A stretch of 64,000 nt of DNA from Actinomycetota bacterium. Its GTDB lineage: Bacteria > Actinomycetota > Actinomycetes > Nanopelagicales > Nanopelagicaceae. The notes beneath the pieces are model-generated. The model was given only the letters and a program-made list of their open reading frames with translations. It was not told the DNA's origin and searched no databases. Below are positions 50,589 to 60,239 of this stretch, piece by piece (position 1 is the first letter of the stretch; every line of letters starts with the position of its first letter). Made by a program: the position numbers and the translations under genes. Location: the NCBI GenBank assembly GCA_009704505.1, contig WLEB01000002.1, forward strand, positions 27,344 to 91,343, read 5' to 3'.

Positions 50589-52168
50589 TGGTTTTCGATC
50601 TGCTTGAGATCATCAGCAGAGACTTTAGGAACAGCCTCTGCATTAGCTTTACTCAACCGTGCACGAAGCTTGTTCTTTAATGCACCAGCTCGTTTAACTC
50701 CACGGGCATCAACTGCCGGCAGATCCAAAGCTGGTAGCTGCTCATGTGAGGTTAGGATGAAAGCTTTTTCTGGAGAGATTGGCTCGTGAACTTCTACAAA
50801 CTCACCGCTAGGCATACGCAGCAAGCGTCCTGTTTCACGTCCGTGCAGAACTAGTTCACGATCTGCTCTTTGAAGTGAAAGACATAATCTTTTCGTAATG
50901 ATGAATGCAAGTGGAGGCAGTACCAATACTCCAATTCGAGTTCCCCACATGATTTGATTAATCGATAGATCAAAGTGAGTAGCGATCAAGTCATTTCCAC
51001 CATTGATCAATGTGACAAGCATGAAGGTCAATGACATGGCACCTAAGGCAGTGCGATTAGGTGCGTTGCGTGGTCGATCCAGCAAGTGGTGCTCACGCTT
51101 GTCACCTGTTATCCAGCTTTCAATGAATGGATAAAGCGCCATTCCTGTGAACAAAATTCCTGGAATTATCAAACCTGGAATCAAAATGTTCCATGAGATT
51201 GTGTAACCAAAGAAATAAGTCTCGATAGGTGGAGCCATGCGCACTAAGCCATCGAGCCAACCCATATACCAGTCAGGCTGAGAGCCGGCAGAAATCTGTC
51301 CAGGATTGTATGGACCGTAAAGCCAAATCGGGTTAATCGATGCGACGGCGCCAAGAAACGCGGTTACACCAAAGACAATAAAGAAGAATCCACCGGCCTT
51401 GGCCATATACATAGGCATCAATGGATAACCAACAACGTTCTTTTCAGTTCTTCCTGGACCTGGATACTGTGTGTGCTTCTGGTACCAAACCAACATTAAG
51501 TGCACGGTAATTAAAGCTAAGAATGCCCCGGGCAATAAGAGGACGTGAACGATATAAATTCTCGGGATAAACAACTCCCCAGGGAAGACTCCACCAAAGG
51601 CAAAATATGAAAGATAGGAACCCACAACAGGAATAGCTTGAATTATTGCCTCTGCAATTCGAATACCTGTACCTGACAAAAGATCATCTGGAAGTGAGTA
51701 TCCAAGGAAGCCTTCGACAATTCCTAGAGTCAACAGCCCGATACCGATAATCCAGTTTCCTTCGCGAGGCTTACGGAATGCTCCGGTAAAGAAGACTCGA
51801 AGTAAGTGGGCAACAATTGCGGCCATAAAGATAAGAGCTGCCCAGTGATGAATTTGGCGCATGAGCAAACCACCGCGAACTTCAAATGAGATGTGCAGCG
51901 CAGACGCATAGGCTGCAGACATCTTGACACCCTCTAATGGTTGGTAATCGCCTTCATAGACAACTTCGCGCATTGATGGGTCAAACCAAAAAGTAAGAAA
52001 TGTTCCAGATAGCAGCAAAATAACAAACGAGTAGAGTGCCACTTCACCAAGCAAGAATGACCAGTGATCCGGAAAGACTTTCTTCAGGCTCTTTTTTAAG
52101 AACGCAGCAGCGCCAGTTCTTTCGTCAACATAATTGGCAACTTGGCCTAACTTTGCTTCGACTGTCAT
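50585..52168 (-). CDS. qcrB: Cytochrome bc1 complex cytochrome b subunit
   Basis: HHWAALIFMAAIVAHLLRVFFTGAFRKPREGNWIIG; HVLLLPGAFLALITVHLMLVW; QPDWYMGWLDGLVRM. Confidence 0.97.
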   Translation of the reverse strand: MTVEAKLGQVANYVDERTGAAAFLKKSLKKVFPDHWSFLLGEVALYSFVILLLSGTFLTFWFDPSMREVVYEGDYQPLEGVKMSAAYASALHISFEVRGGLLMRQIHHWAALIFMAAIVAHLLRVFFTGAFRKPREGNWIIGIGLLTLGIVEGFLGYSLPDDLLSGTGIRIAEAIIQAIPVVGSYLSYFAFGGVFPGELFIPRIYIVHVLLLPGAFLALITVHLMLVWYQKHTQYPGPGRTEKNVVGYPLMPMYMAKAGGFFFIVFGVTAFLGAVASINPIWLYGPYNPGQISAGSQPDWYMGWLDGLVRMAPPIETYFFGYTISWNILIPGLIIPGILFTGMALYPFIESWITGDKREHHLLDRPRNAPNRTALGAMSLTFMLVTLINGGNDLIATHFDLSINQIMWGTRIGVLVLPPLAFIITKRLCLSLQRADRELVLHGRETGRLLRMPSGEFVEVHEPISPEKAFILTSHEQLPALDLPAVDARGVKRAGALKNKLRARLSKANAEAVPKVSADDLKQIENH

Positions 52169-53160
52169 TATTTTTCACGCCCCCAGAAACTAGGTCCTAC
52201 TGGTTCAGAAAATGGTTTACGAGCAACGAGGTAGCCCTCACTGTCCACTGTGATATCTAACTGCGGAAGTGGTCTGGCCGCAGGTCCAAATATCACCTTG
52301 GCGGCGCGAGTTACATCAAATGTTGATTGGTGGCACGGACACAACAGGTGCTTGGTTGTTTGTTCATACAAGGCAACCGCGCAGCCCATATGAGAACAAA
52401 TCTTTGAAAAGGCGATGATGCCTTCGTGCGTCATTGCAAGGCGATCTGGCTCCAAGTTGAACTCAGAAGGGCGAAGACGAATCAGCAAAAGAGCATCTTT
52501 TGCAATGTCATCTAAATGGCGATCTTTAGGATTGGCAAACTCTGGCATCACTTGAGCTACAGAACCAACTTCTAAATCAGAGGCCTTAATGCGTCGATCG
52601 CCAGGATCGGTTACTAGATATGTTCCAGATTTCCAATTAGTCATTTTTTGTTCTGGCCCAGGCAAAGGACCAAGATCGCGTAGAAGCAAAATAGGTGAGA
52701 TCGCTGAAAGACCAAGTGCGGCGCCTAGAGATCTTTTGATTAGAGAGCGACGACCAAGACCCGAGTTTGCTGCACCTTCTTTTACTGTGTCAACAAAATC
52801 TTTTCGATCTTCTTCGGGTGAGCGAAATTCATGACGCTGCATTACAACTTCGTGATCTGGCATTAATGTCTTAGCCCAGTGAATAGCGCCAAGGCCAATA
52901 AAAAATAATGAGATAGCCATTCCTAAACCAAGACCTAGCTGGTGAGCATTTTGATTGCCCATGATAGGAATGAAAATAAAGATGTCATCCGGGATAAAAA
53001 CGTAAGAAACTACAAGCAAAACAGTTCCTAATGCAGATATACCAAACATTGCTGCAACTTGGCGCTCTGCGCGATCGGCAGCCTTTGGATCGGTATCGGA
53101 TTTGCGATAAACGTGTTCTGGAAGACCAGGATCCTTAATTGGTTCTAGTTGATTGCTCAT
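52168..53160 (-). CDS. qcrA: Cytochrome bc1 complex Rieske iron-sulfur subunit
   Basis: CSHMGCAVALYEQTTKHLLCPCHQSTFD Rieske centre; three TM. Confidence 0.97.
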   Translation of the reverse strand: MSNQLEPIKDPGLPEHVYRKSDTDPKAADRAERQVAAMFGISALGTVLLVVSYVFIPDDIFIFIPIMGNQNAHQLGLGLGMAISLFFIGLGAIHWAKTLMPDHEVVMQRHEFRSPEEDRKDFVDTVKEGAANSGLGRRSLIKRSLGAALGLSAISPILLLRDLGPLPGPEQKMTNWKSGTYLVTDPGDRRIKASDLEVGSVAQVMPEFANPKDRHLDDIAKDALLLIRLRPSEFNLEPDRLAMTHEGIIAFSKICSHMGCAVALYEQTTKHLLCPCHQSTFDVTRAAKVIFGPAARPLPQLDITVDSEGYLVARKPFSEPVGPSFWGREK

Positions 53161-53163
53161 TTT

Positions 53164-53955
53164 TTACTTCGCCTTCGTGGCTAGCCAGACGGCCACCCCG
53201 ATAAGTAAACCAAGACCCAATGTCCAAGCAAGTAGTCCTTCTGTTACTGGACCTACTCGTCCCAATGAAGCTCCACCAAGATTTGGTTCTGCCTCTGCTG
53301 ATTTAATCCACTTGATAATTGAGAGTTTTTCTTCTGGTGTGATTGTCTTGTCATTAAAGACTGGCATTGCCTGTGGCCCAGTAACCATCGCTTCATAAAT
53401 ATGTTTAGGCAATACGCCCATCACTGTTGGCGCATATTTTCCTTGTGTAAGAGCTCCACCTTGTCCGGCGAAGTTGTGGCACATCGCGCAGTTGTTTCTA
53501 AAAAGTTCGCCACCTTCTGCAGTACTTCCATCTCTTTCAAAATTAAGTAGTTCCATACCTGGAATTTCTGGGCCAGGGGCAAGGGATGCAACATAGGCAG
53601 CTAATGCAGCAACTTCTTCTTCAGTGTAGACAGGTGCTTTTCTCATAGCCTGTGTGCTCATATCGGCCATAGGCATGCGTCCTGTGCCAACTTGGAAATC
53701 AACTGATGCAGCGCCGACACCAATTAAAGATGGAGCAATAGAAACACCTTCTGCATTAAGTCCATGGCAAGAAGAGCAACCCTTTAAGAAAATCTGTCGA
53801 CCTTCTTCGATCAAGGTTGAACGCTCGACAGCATTTGTCTCGTTTGCAGTAGTAGCACTTGCAACGCTAAATGTTCCGCCGATGCCCAGTAAGGCAATAA
53901 TCAACAGGAGAGGTGCTGCTGCCTTGTGGCGGCGAAAGCGTGATAAACGTTTCAC
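53164..53955 (-). CDS. qcrC: Cytochrome bc1 complex diheme cytochrome c subunit
   Basis: Two CxxCH motifs (CSSCH, CAMCH); N-terminal signal and C-terminal TM. Confidence 0.95.
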   Translation of the reverse strand: MKRLSRFRRHKAAAPLLLIIALLGIGGTFSVASATTANETNAVERSTLIEEGRQIFLKGCSSCHGLNAEGVSIAPSLIGVGAASVDFQVGTGRMPMADMSTQAMRKAPVYTEEEVAALAAYVASLAPGPEIPGMELLNFERDGSTAEGGELFRNNCAMCHNFAGQGGALTQGKYAPTVMGVLPKHIYEAMVTGPQAMPVFNDKTITPEEKLSIIKWIKSAEAEPNLGGASLGRVGPVTEGLLAWTLGLGLLIGVAVWLATKAK

Positions 53956-53967
53956 AGTTTTCCTTTG

Positions 53968-54591
53968 CTACTTAATGAGATAGATCGCTGAGAAAAGTGC
54001 GATCCATACAACGTCGACGAAGTGCCAGTAATAAGAAACAACAATTGCAGTAGTTGCCTGTTGACTTGTAAATCTACGAGCTTTTGCAACGCGAACCATC
54101 ACAATCAAGAATGCAATTAATCCACCGATTACGTGCAGGCCGTGGAATCCAGTGGTGACATAGAAAACTGAACCAAAGGCATTTGAGGACAAGGTCAATC
54201 CTTCGCTGACCAAAACAGCGTATTCATAGACTTGACCAGCTACGAAATATGCACCCATGACAACAGTTAGGGCAAACCATTCCCTCATTCCCCATTTACT
54301 GATTTGAAAGATTGTTCCCGTTCTGCGATTTTGAAAGCGCTCTGCGGCGAAAACACCAAACTGACATGTGACAGAAGACAAAACTAGGATTGTTGTATTG
54401 AAAGCTGCAAAAGGTATGTCTAAAAGTACGGTTGATTCGCTCCAGATACTTGGCCCTTGCACTGCCCGAATTGTGAAGTACATTGCAAAGAGAGCGGCAA
54501 AAAACATTAACTCACTTGAGAGCCAGACGATCGTTCCAACTGCTACGGCATTGGGACGCGTGATCTTATGATGGTCAACGTTGCTGGTCAT
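53968..54591 (-). CDS. ctaE: Cytochrome c oxidase subunit III
   Basis: [55 protein letters not shown]. Confidence 0.96.
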   Translation of the reverse strand: MTSNVDHHKITRPNAVAVGTIVWLSSELMFFAALFAMYFTIRAVQGPSIWSESTVLLDIPFAAFNTTILVLSSVTCQFGVFAAERFQNRRTGTIFQISKWGMREWFALTVVMGAYFVAGQVYEYAVLVSEGLTLSSNAFGSVFYVTTGFHGLHVIGGLIAFLIVMVRVAKARRFTSQQATTAIVVSYYWHFVDVVWIALFSAIYLIK

Positions 54592-54752
54592 AGGGGAGAT
54601 TATTCCCGAAAATACTGCTCCCGTCTGCCTGGCTACCCCTCAAACCCCATCGTTTTGAAGGTCGATTGCGTGAAACCGATCACCTTAATCGGAGCATTTT
54701 TTGGTTCTATAAATGGGCAAAACAAGGTGAGTCTGGCAATAGACTTTTGCCT

Positions 54753-55175
54753 ATGGCTGACACAAAAAAACAGATCATCGTCTATTCAGATGATTCCTCT
54801 GTTCGCGCCGCTGTAATTTCTGCACTAGGAAAACGCGCAGCTAAAGACCTTCCAGAACATGAATTCCACGAGTTTGCTACCGCGCCAGCCTTAAGGGCCT
54901 ATGTGGATACCAAAAATCTCTCAGGAGGCTTTAGAGCAGATCTATTCATACTTGATGGAGAGACTTCACCAGAAGGAGGTTTGGGAGTAGCCCGACAACT
55001 CAAAGATGAAGTATTTAACTGTCCGCCAGTTTTGGTGATTACGGGCAGACAAGAAGATTCTTGGCTTGCTGCATGGTCCATGGCCGAGGCATCTGTAGTC
55101 CACCCAATTGATCCATTCACACTTGCAAAAACGGCGGCAGAGTTACTGCGTGGAGCAGCGCCAGCGACTGCTTAA
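54753..55175 (+). CDS. Stand-alone receiver-like protein between ctaE and trpD
   Basis: QIIVYSDDSSVRAAVISAL, DLFILDGETSPEGG, PPVLVITGR, SVVHPIDPFTLAK; TAGACT 7 nt upstream of ATG 54753. Confidence 0.75.
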   Translation: MADTKKQIIVYSDDSSVRAAVISALGKRAAKDLPEHEFHEFATAPALRAYVDTKNLSGGFRADLFILDGETSPEGGLGVARQLKDEVFNCPPVLVITGRQEDSWLAAWSMAEASVVHPIDPFTLAKTAAELLRGAAPATA

Positions 55176-55180
55176 CTTAA

Positions 55181-56224
55181 ATGATGAGTCAGAATCTGTG
55201 GCACGAGTATTTAGGTGAACTAGATTCTGGCCGAGATTTATCAGTTGAAGCTATTCAATGGTGCATGAATGAAATTCTCACTGGCCAAGCCTCAGATGAA
55301 CAAATCAAAAGCTTTCTTCTTTCATTAAAATCTAAAGGCGAAACTGCTCAGGAAATAGGAGCATTGGTCTCACAGATGTATCGGTATTCCAGTCCTATCT
55401 CCATTACAGAAAGGGCGGTCGATACTGTTGGCACGGGTGGCGATGGCGCGAATACAATAAACATTTCAACAACTGCGGCGATTATCGCAGCTGCTGCTGG
55501 CGTTAAAGTGATTAAGCATGGAAATCGTGCCGCATCGTCAAAATCTGGATCGGCGGATCTGCTTGAAAGTCTGGGGATCACAATAAATCTAGATGGTAAA
55601 GGCGTTGCGGCAACCTTTGAACAACTCGGTATTGGTTTTTGTTTTGCACCGATTTTTCATCCCGCCATGCGCTTTGCCGCTAATGCAAGAAAAGAGTTGG
55701 GTGTTCCAACTGTTTTTAACATTTTGGGTCCCTTAGCTAATCCGGCCTCACCAAAGGCGGCTGCAATTGGGGTATCCAATGAAAAAATGATGCCAGTAAT
55801 GGCCAAAGTGCTCCTCGAAAAAGGCGTTGACGGTTTTGTATTTAGGGGAGATGATGGAATAGACGAGATTACCTTGGCTTCGACAACCACAATTTCCACG
55901 CTTTCTAATCAGAACATCTCAACTGAAAAAATAGATCCAAAAGATTTTGGAATTTCACGCTCGCCAATTTCAGATCTTCGAGGGGGCGATAGTTCCCACA
56001 ATGCCAGTATCACAATGGCAATTTTTGAAGGTGAGGCAGGAGCGCCCCGAGATGCCGTCCTACTTAACGCCGCCGCTGCAATCGCAGCATATGAAGGGCG
56101 TTCTGACATTAATGTTAAGGAAAGAATTGAATTAGGTCTATTAAGAGCTGCAGAGGCCGTTGATTCTGGCGCGGCAAAGAATTTAGTTAAGCAATGGGCC
56201 TTACTCAGTAAACAATTAGCGTGA
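55181..56224 (+). CDS. trpD: Anthranilate phosphoribosyltransferase
   Basis: DTVGTGGDGANTINISTTAAIIAAAAGVKVIKHGNRAASSKSGSADLLE; FNILGPLANPASP. Confidence 0.96.
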   Translation: MMSQNLWHEYLGELDSGRDLSVEAIQWCMNEILTGQASDEQIKSFLLSLKSKGETAQEIGALVSQMYRYSSPISITERAVDTVGTGGDGANTINISTTAAIIAAAAGVKVIKHGNRAASSKSGSADLLESLGITINLDGKGVAATFEQLGIGFCFAPIFHPAMRFAANARKELGVPTVFNILGPLANPASPKAAAIGVSNEKMMPVMAKVLLEKGVDGFVFRGDDGIDEITLASTTTISTLSNQNISTEKIDPKDFGISRSPISDLRGGDSSHNASITMAIFEGEAGAPRDAVLLNAAAAIAAYEGRSDINVKERIELGLLRAAEAVDSGAAKNLVKQWALLSKQLA

Positions 56225-56240
56225 GCAGTACTCTCAACGC

Positions 56241-57038
56241 ATGGCAATAACAGGTGCACCTACGGGTTGGATAAATGATTGGGCTGCGGCAGGGCATGGT
56301 GAAAATTCAAGAATCGGGATCATTTTGGTTCACGGCTTTACAGGTTCGCCAGCATCCATGCGCCCATGGGGAGAATTCTTAAATTCAAAGGGCTACACCG
56401 TAAGAGTTCCATTGTTGCCGGGACATGGAACCAAGGTTGAAGATTTGAATACAGTGAAGTGGCAAGAGTGGCCAGCAAAAGTCATCTTTGAAATAGAACA
56501 AATCTCACAATCCTGCGACAGAATATTTCTGATTGGACTTTCAATGGGTGGGGGCACAATTCTAAATGTCGCCGCATCTATGGCTAATGAAGACTCCAAC
56601 CATAAAAACATAGTCGGAATCATTTTGGTAAATCCTATGATTCATGTTCGCGGCGTTCCGGCAGAGTTGGCCTACTTTTTATCCAGGTTCCAACGTCTTC
56701 GCAAAAGTGTTGGAGATGACATTAAGCGACCCGGAATCACAGAATGGGGCTATGACGCACTACCTACCCGGGGCGTGCATCAACTCCTAAGAATGCTTCG
56801 GATTACAAGGCGTAATTTACCTTCAATAAAAATACCTCTTCAACTTTTTCACTCAGTATCTGACCATACGCTTCCTGTAAGCAATACAGAGATAGTCTTG
56901 AAGGAGATTGGGTCAGTAGAAAAGAATCGAATTGAACTTATGAATAGTTACCATGTGGCAACTATGGATTACGACCAGGAATTAATCTTCCATAACTCAT
57001 TGACTTTCATAGAAAGTCTCACAAGCAAACAAAACTAG
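56241..57038 (+). CDS. Alpha/beta hydrolase (carboxylesterase Est30-like)
   Basis: ILVHGFTGSPASMRPWGEFLNSKGYTVRVPLLPGHGT; FLIGLSMGGGTILN. Confidence 0.9.
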   Translation: MAITGAPTGWINDWAAAGHGENSRIGIILVHGFTGSPASMRPWGEFLNSKGYTVRVPLLPGHGTKVEDLNTVKWQEWPAKVIFEIEQISQSCDRIFLIGLSMGGGTILNVAASMANEDSNHKNIVGIILVNPMIHVRGVPAELAYFLSRFQRLRKSVGDDIKRPGITEWGYDALPTRGVHQLLRMLRITRRNLPSIKIPLQLFHSVSDHTLPVSNTEIVLKEIGSVEKNRIELMNSYHVATMDYDQELIFHNSLTFIESLTSKQN

Positions 57039-57047
57039 TCATTGGAT

Positions 57048-57070
57048 TGAGATTTAGTGTGCAAATCTCA
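57048..57070. terminator. Hairpin between convergent hydrolase and nitroreductase genes
   Basis: TGAGATTT-AGTGTGC-AAATCTCA; no strong U tract, so terminator role is tentative. Confidence 0.4.
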
Positions 57071-57101
57071 TGCCTTTCACGAACAAGGAGAAACTGAGAA
57101 A

Positions 57102-57680
57102 CTACAGATCTCCGGAAATGATTAAATCTGAAAGTGGAAAACGCTCACGCGGTAGGACTTCTCGCTCCCTTGCTTGTCCCTCCGGAAGGTTTTCTGCCGG
57201 CCCCTGTCGACCAATTGCCAGAACTACAATGCAATCACGCTGCCCGGAAATATCAAATGTCTTGTTCATTTTCTCTTTATCAAAACCGATCATCTGGTGA
57301 ACAATAAAACCTCGATGGTGAGCTTCGATAGTAAGTTGTGAAACAGCCAACCCTGTGTCAAATAACGCTATTGGCGGGTAGATATGACCTTCAGTCTTTT
57401 GTTCAACGATAACTGCTACCAACGCGGAAGCATTTGGGGCCCACACTTGATTGAACCCTGAAATCGCCTCGCATATTTTTTGAAAAGTTTCATCTCCCCG
57501 CCTTGAAATGATAAATCTCCAAGGCTGAAAGTTGTATGAGGAAGCAGCCCATCTGGCTGCTTCTAAAAGCGCTGTCATATCTTCGGTCGAAATTAAAGCT
57601 GTGGGATCAAAGGATCGAGGGCTCCAGCGCTCGGTGAGAATTGGATGTATCGGTACTGATGTTTCGGCTTTTTTCTGCAT
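57102..57680 (-). CDS. Nitroreductase-family protein
   Basis: ERWSPRSFDP...LLEAARWAASSYNFQPWRFIISRRG; MIGFDKEKM; start ATG 57680 supported by TAGAGT 6 nt upstream. Confidence 0.88.
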   Translation of the reverse strand: MQKKAETSVPIHPILTERWSPRSFDPTALISTEDMTALLEAARWAASSYNFQPWRFIISRRGDETFQKICEAISGFNQVWAPNASALVAVIVEQKTEGHIYPPIALFDTGLAVSQLTIEAHHRGFIVHQMIGFDKEKMNKTFDISGQRDCIVVLAIGRQGPAENLPEGQAREREVLPRERFPLSDLIISGDL

Positions 57681-57714
57681 ATCCAAACTCTATTCCAATT
57701 CAGCGATGGCCACT

Positions 57715-57942
57715 CTAGTTAAACCAGCGAATCATTCCAATTACTCCAGCCGTTGCGTAGAAAAATTGAAGAAAGAGAATTCCATTGTGTCCGCTGATTT
57801 TTGCCCAAATTCCAATAAGTACGGAGGAGCTCAATAGAAGGGTAAATCCAATAAACTCAGCCCCGATGTTTGCTGCAATAAGCATTGAGTAAACAATTGC
57901 AGTGACAACTCCACTCCACTCTAAAACCTTTGCTCGTGTCAT
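57715..57942 (-). CDS. Small hydrophobic membrane protein (75 aa)
   Basis: Three predicted TM segments in a short ORF between two nitroreductase genes. Confidence 0.5.
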   Translation of the reverse strand: MTRAKVLEWSGVVTAIVYSMLIAANIGAEFIGFTLLLSSSVLIGIWAKISGHNGILFLQFFYATAGVIGMIRWFN

Positions 57943-58000
57943 GGCTGCCTCATTTCGATTGAATTTATTTACTGGAAAACTACTTTTTTGTGGATTCTAA

Positions 58001-58756
58001 TTACCGTAGATCTCTTGGGGTTACAACAATCTCCTCTGTATCAATTCTATGTGCTTGGAAGGAGTTCACAGGTGAGTCACTTGGATAGCCGATCGCAATG
58101 CCACAAAGCAATCGGTAGTCCTTAGAAATATCAAATTCTTTTCGCACTACATCATCCCAAATTGCCACGGCGCCCTGTGCGCAGGTACCAAGTCCGTGAG
58201 AATGGGCCGAAAGCATCAAATTCGACATCATCAATCCAGCATCTGATGCGGCATAAATATGAAGGCTCTTGTGCACGTAGACAAACATTTCAACGGGAGC
58301 GCCAAAAAAGGAATAGTTCTTTGCCCACTGTTGATCACGTGCAGCTCGGTCGCCTCGCTTTACTCCAAAAAGTTCATAGAGTTCCCTACCAACTCTTTCA
58401 GATCGCGGCTTAAGTTCTGCCGGATATGGTTTTGCGATACTTCGATTACTCGTTGGCAGTCCATAACGAGAGTAGAGAATTCGAAGCTTATGGATAAAAC
58501 CTTTACGCAGAATTCGTGAGAGAACAGCCCATCGGGATAAGAACTCTGAACTTATCCGATCGCGGGTTTGTCCAGTTGCTACAGCAATCTTGAAAGGTCG
58601 AGTGTTGGACCAACTTGCGGCAGTTAAAGAGTCTTTTAAAATCTGATCAAGAATTTCTTGGGGGACAGGAGTAGATAGAAAATCTCGAGTACTTCTTCGA
58701 GAGGCCAGAAACTTCGAGAAATCTTCTGGGTTAATTGCAAAACGTGGATTATTCAC
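58001..58756 (-). CDS. Nitroreductase-family protein
   Basis: RRSTRDFLSTPVPQEILDQILKDSLTAASWSNTRPFKI; LMLSAHSHGLGTCAQGAVAIW; GIAIGYPSDSPVN. Confidence 0.88.
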   Translation of the reverse strand: MNNPRFAINPEDFSKFLASRRSTRDFLSTPVPQEILDQILKDSLTAASWSNTRPFKIAVATGQTRDRISSEFLSRWAVLSRILRKGFIHKLRILYSRYGLPTSNRSIAKPYPAELKPRSERVGRELYELFGVKRGDRAARDQQWAKNYSFFGAPVEMFVYVHKSLHIYAASDAGLMMSNLMLSAHSHGLGTCAQGAVAIWDDVVRKEFDISKDYRLLCGIAIGYPSDSPVNSFQAHRIDTEEIVVTPRDLR

Positions 58757-58799
58757 AGGGTAAGCCTAGCGAGAAAGTTTGATACTGATTGGAAATCAA

Positions 58800-59402
58800 C
58801 TAAAAACTATAGAAAACCAGATATGTCGAAAGAGTGAACATAATTGCCGCAACGATTAGATCTAGAATTTTCCAGAAAATTACCTTCACCATAAATCGAG
58901 CAGCCATTTTGGAACCAAATCCGATGAAGAAAAACCAAAGAAAACTGGCCACCATGGCACCTGAGGAGAAAAGCCATTTCTCAGATGGAAATTGATTAGC
59001 GATACTGCCCAAGAAAATGACAGTGTCAAGGTAAACATGGGGATTAAGGAAAGTCAGTCCAAGAACTGTAAGGATAGTTTTCTTCCTGGAAACTATTGCG
59101 CCTTGCTCTAAAGTTAAAGAGTTATGTTTAAATGCTGATCGCAAAGATTTGATACCAAAAAAAGCTAAATAGGTAACTCCAAACCAGCGGACAACTTCTA
59201 GTACTTGTGGAGCCGATTCAATCGCCTTGCCTAAACCTGCTGTACCAGCTGCGATTAACAAGGCATCTGAAACAGCACACAACAGGACGACGATGAGTAC
59301 ATGTTGGCGTTGAAGACCCTGCCTGATAACGAATGCGTTCTGGGCACCAATTGCGATTATCAGAGCCAAACCAGAGGCAACACCAGAGGAAAACGCAATC
59401 AT
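58800..59402 (-). CDS. LysE/ArgO-family amino acid exporter
   Basis: GLALIIAIGAQNAFVIRQGLQRQHV; FLNPHVYLDTVIFLGSIA; ORF track start runs into tRNA-Val, true start likely 59402. Confidence 0.9.
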   Translation of the reverse strand: MIAFSSGVASGLALIIAIGAQNAFVIRQGLQRQHVLIVVLLCAVSDALLIAAGTAGLGKAIESAPQVLEVVRWFGVTYLAFFGIKSLRSAFKHNSLTLEQGAIVSRKKTILTVLGLTFLNPHVYLDTVIFLGSIANQFPSEKWLFSSGAMVASFLWFFFIGFGSKMAARFMVKVIFWKILDLIVAAIMFTLSTYLVFYSF

Positions 59403-59438
59403 GAACGCAGACTGTACATTAAGAAGCGAATGAGACGG

Positions 59439-59510
59439 TGGACGATACTGGGATCGAACCAGTGACCCCCACAATGTCAATGTGGTGCTCTACCGCTGAG
59501 CCAATCGTCC
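59439..59510 (-). tRNA. tRNA-Val (GAC anticodon)
   Basis: GGACGATTGGCTCAGCGGTAGAGCACCACATTGACATTGTGGGGGTCACTGGTTCGATCCCAGTATCGTCCA folds as cloverleaf; anticodon loop TTGACAT. Confidence 0.95.
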
Positions 59511-59566
59511 TCGGTGGTCAAACTATACAACAGGGGATTTAAATCAGATAGCCAGAATGTGTTTGC

Positions 59567-59929
59567 TCATCGCGCGAAATCATCTTCGATACGCTCAATA
59601 TCATCTTCTCCAAAGTATGTCCCAGTTTGTATCTCGATAAAAATCAATTCCTTCTCGCCAGTATTTCCAATTCGGTGAAGTTCTCCAATTGCAACATCGA
59701 CTGTTTCACCTGGTTGTTTTGTAAATGTTTTCCCATCAAGAACAACAGTGGCAGTGCCAGAAACAATGAACCAGTGTTCAGCACGTTTTTGATGTCTTTG
59801 ATATGAAAGTCTGGCTCCAGGATTTACATAGATGCATTTAATTTTATGCACGGAGCTCTCTTGAAGAATCTCATAGCGACCCCATGGTCTTCTCGATTCA
59901 TCAGACAAGGTGTTCACCTCAGTTCTCAT
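59567..59929 (-). CDS. Cupin / mannose-6-phosphate isomerase type II C-terminal-like protein
   Basis: RRPWGRYEILQESSVHKIKCIYVNPGARLSYQRHQKRAEHWFIVSGTATV; ORF track start overlaps tRNA-Cys, M at 59929 preferred. Confidence 0.87.
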   Translation of the reverse strand: MRTEVNTLSDESRRPWGRYEILQESSVHKIKCIYVNPGARLSYQRHQKRAEHWFIVSGTATVVLDGKTFTKQPGETVDVAIGELHRIGNTGEKELIFIEIQTGTYFGEDDIERIEDDFAR

Positions 59930-59963
59930 CCTTAAGATCTTGCGATCATTTCTTCGTAGATAG

Positions 59964-60037
59964 TGGAGGTCGGGACGGGATTTGAACCCGTGTAGAGGGA
60001 TTTGCAGTCCCTTGCCTCGCCTCTCGGCCACCCGACC
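59964..60037 (-). tRNA. tRNA-Cys (GCA anticodon), 3' CCA encoded
   Basis: GGTCGGGTGGCCGAGAGGCGAGGCAAGGGACTGCAAATCCCTCTACACGGGTTCAAATCCCGTCCCGACCTCCA; anticodon loop CTGCAAA. Confidence 0.95.
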
Positions 60038-60098
60038 ATAGAAAAATCGCTGGCGAACAAAAATTTATGGAAATTTTTGTCTGAGGTGCGATTATCAG

Positions 60099-60171
60099 AG
60101 CGGACGACCGGGTTCGAACCGGCGACCTGAACCTTGGCAAGGTTCCGCGCTACCAACTGCGCTACGTCCGC
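60099..60171 (-). tRNA. tRNA-Gly (GCC anticodon)
   Basis: GCGGACGTAGCGCAGTTGGTAGCGCGGAACCTTGCCAAGGTTCAGGTCGCCGGTTCGAACCCGGTCGTCCGCT; anticodon loop TTGCCAA. Confidence 0.95.
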
Positions 60172-60239
60172 GAGGAAGTTAAATCTATCGCAGGAGGCCC
60201 CTAAGCGCCAAAGTGAGAAGCATTGGTTAGCGTTCTCCT

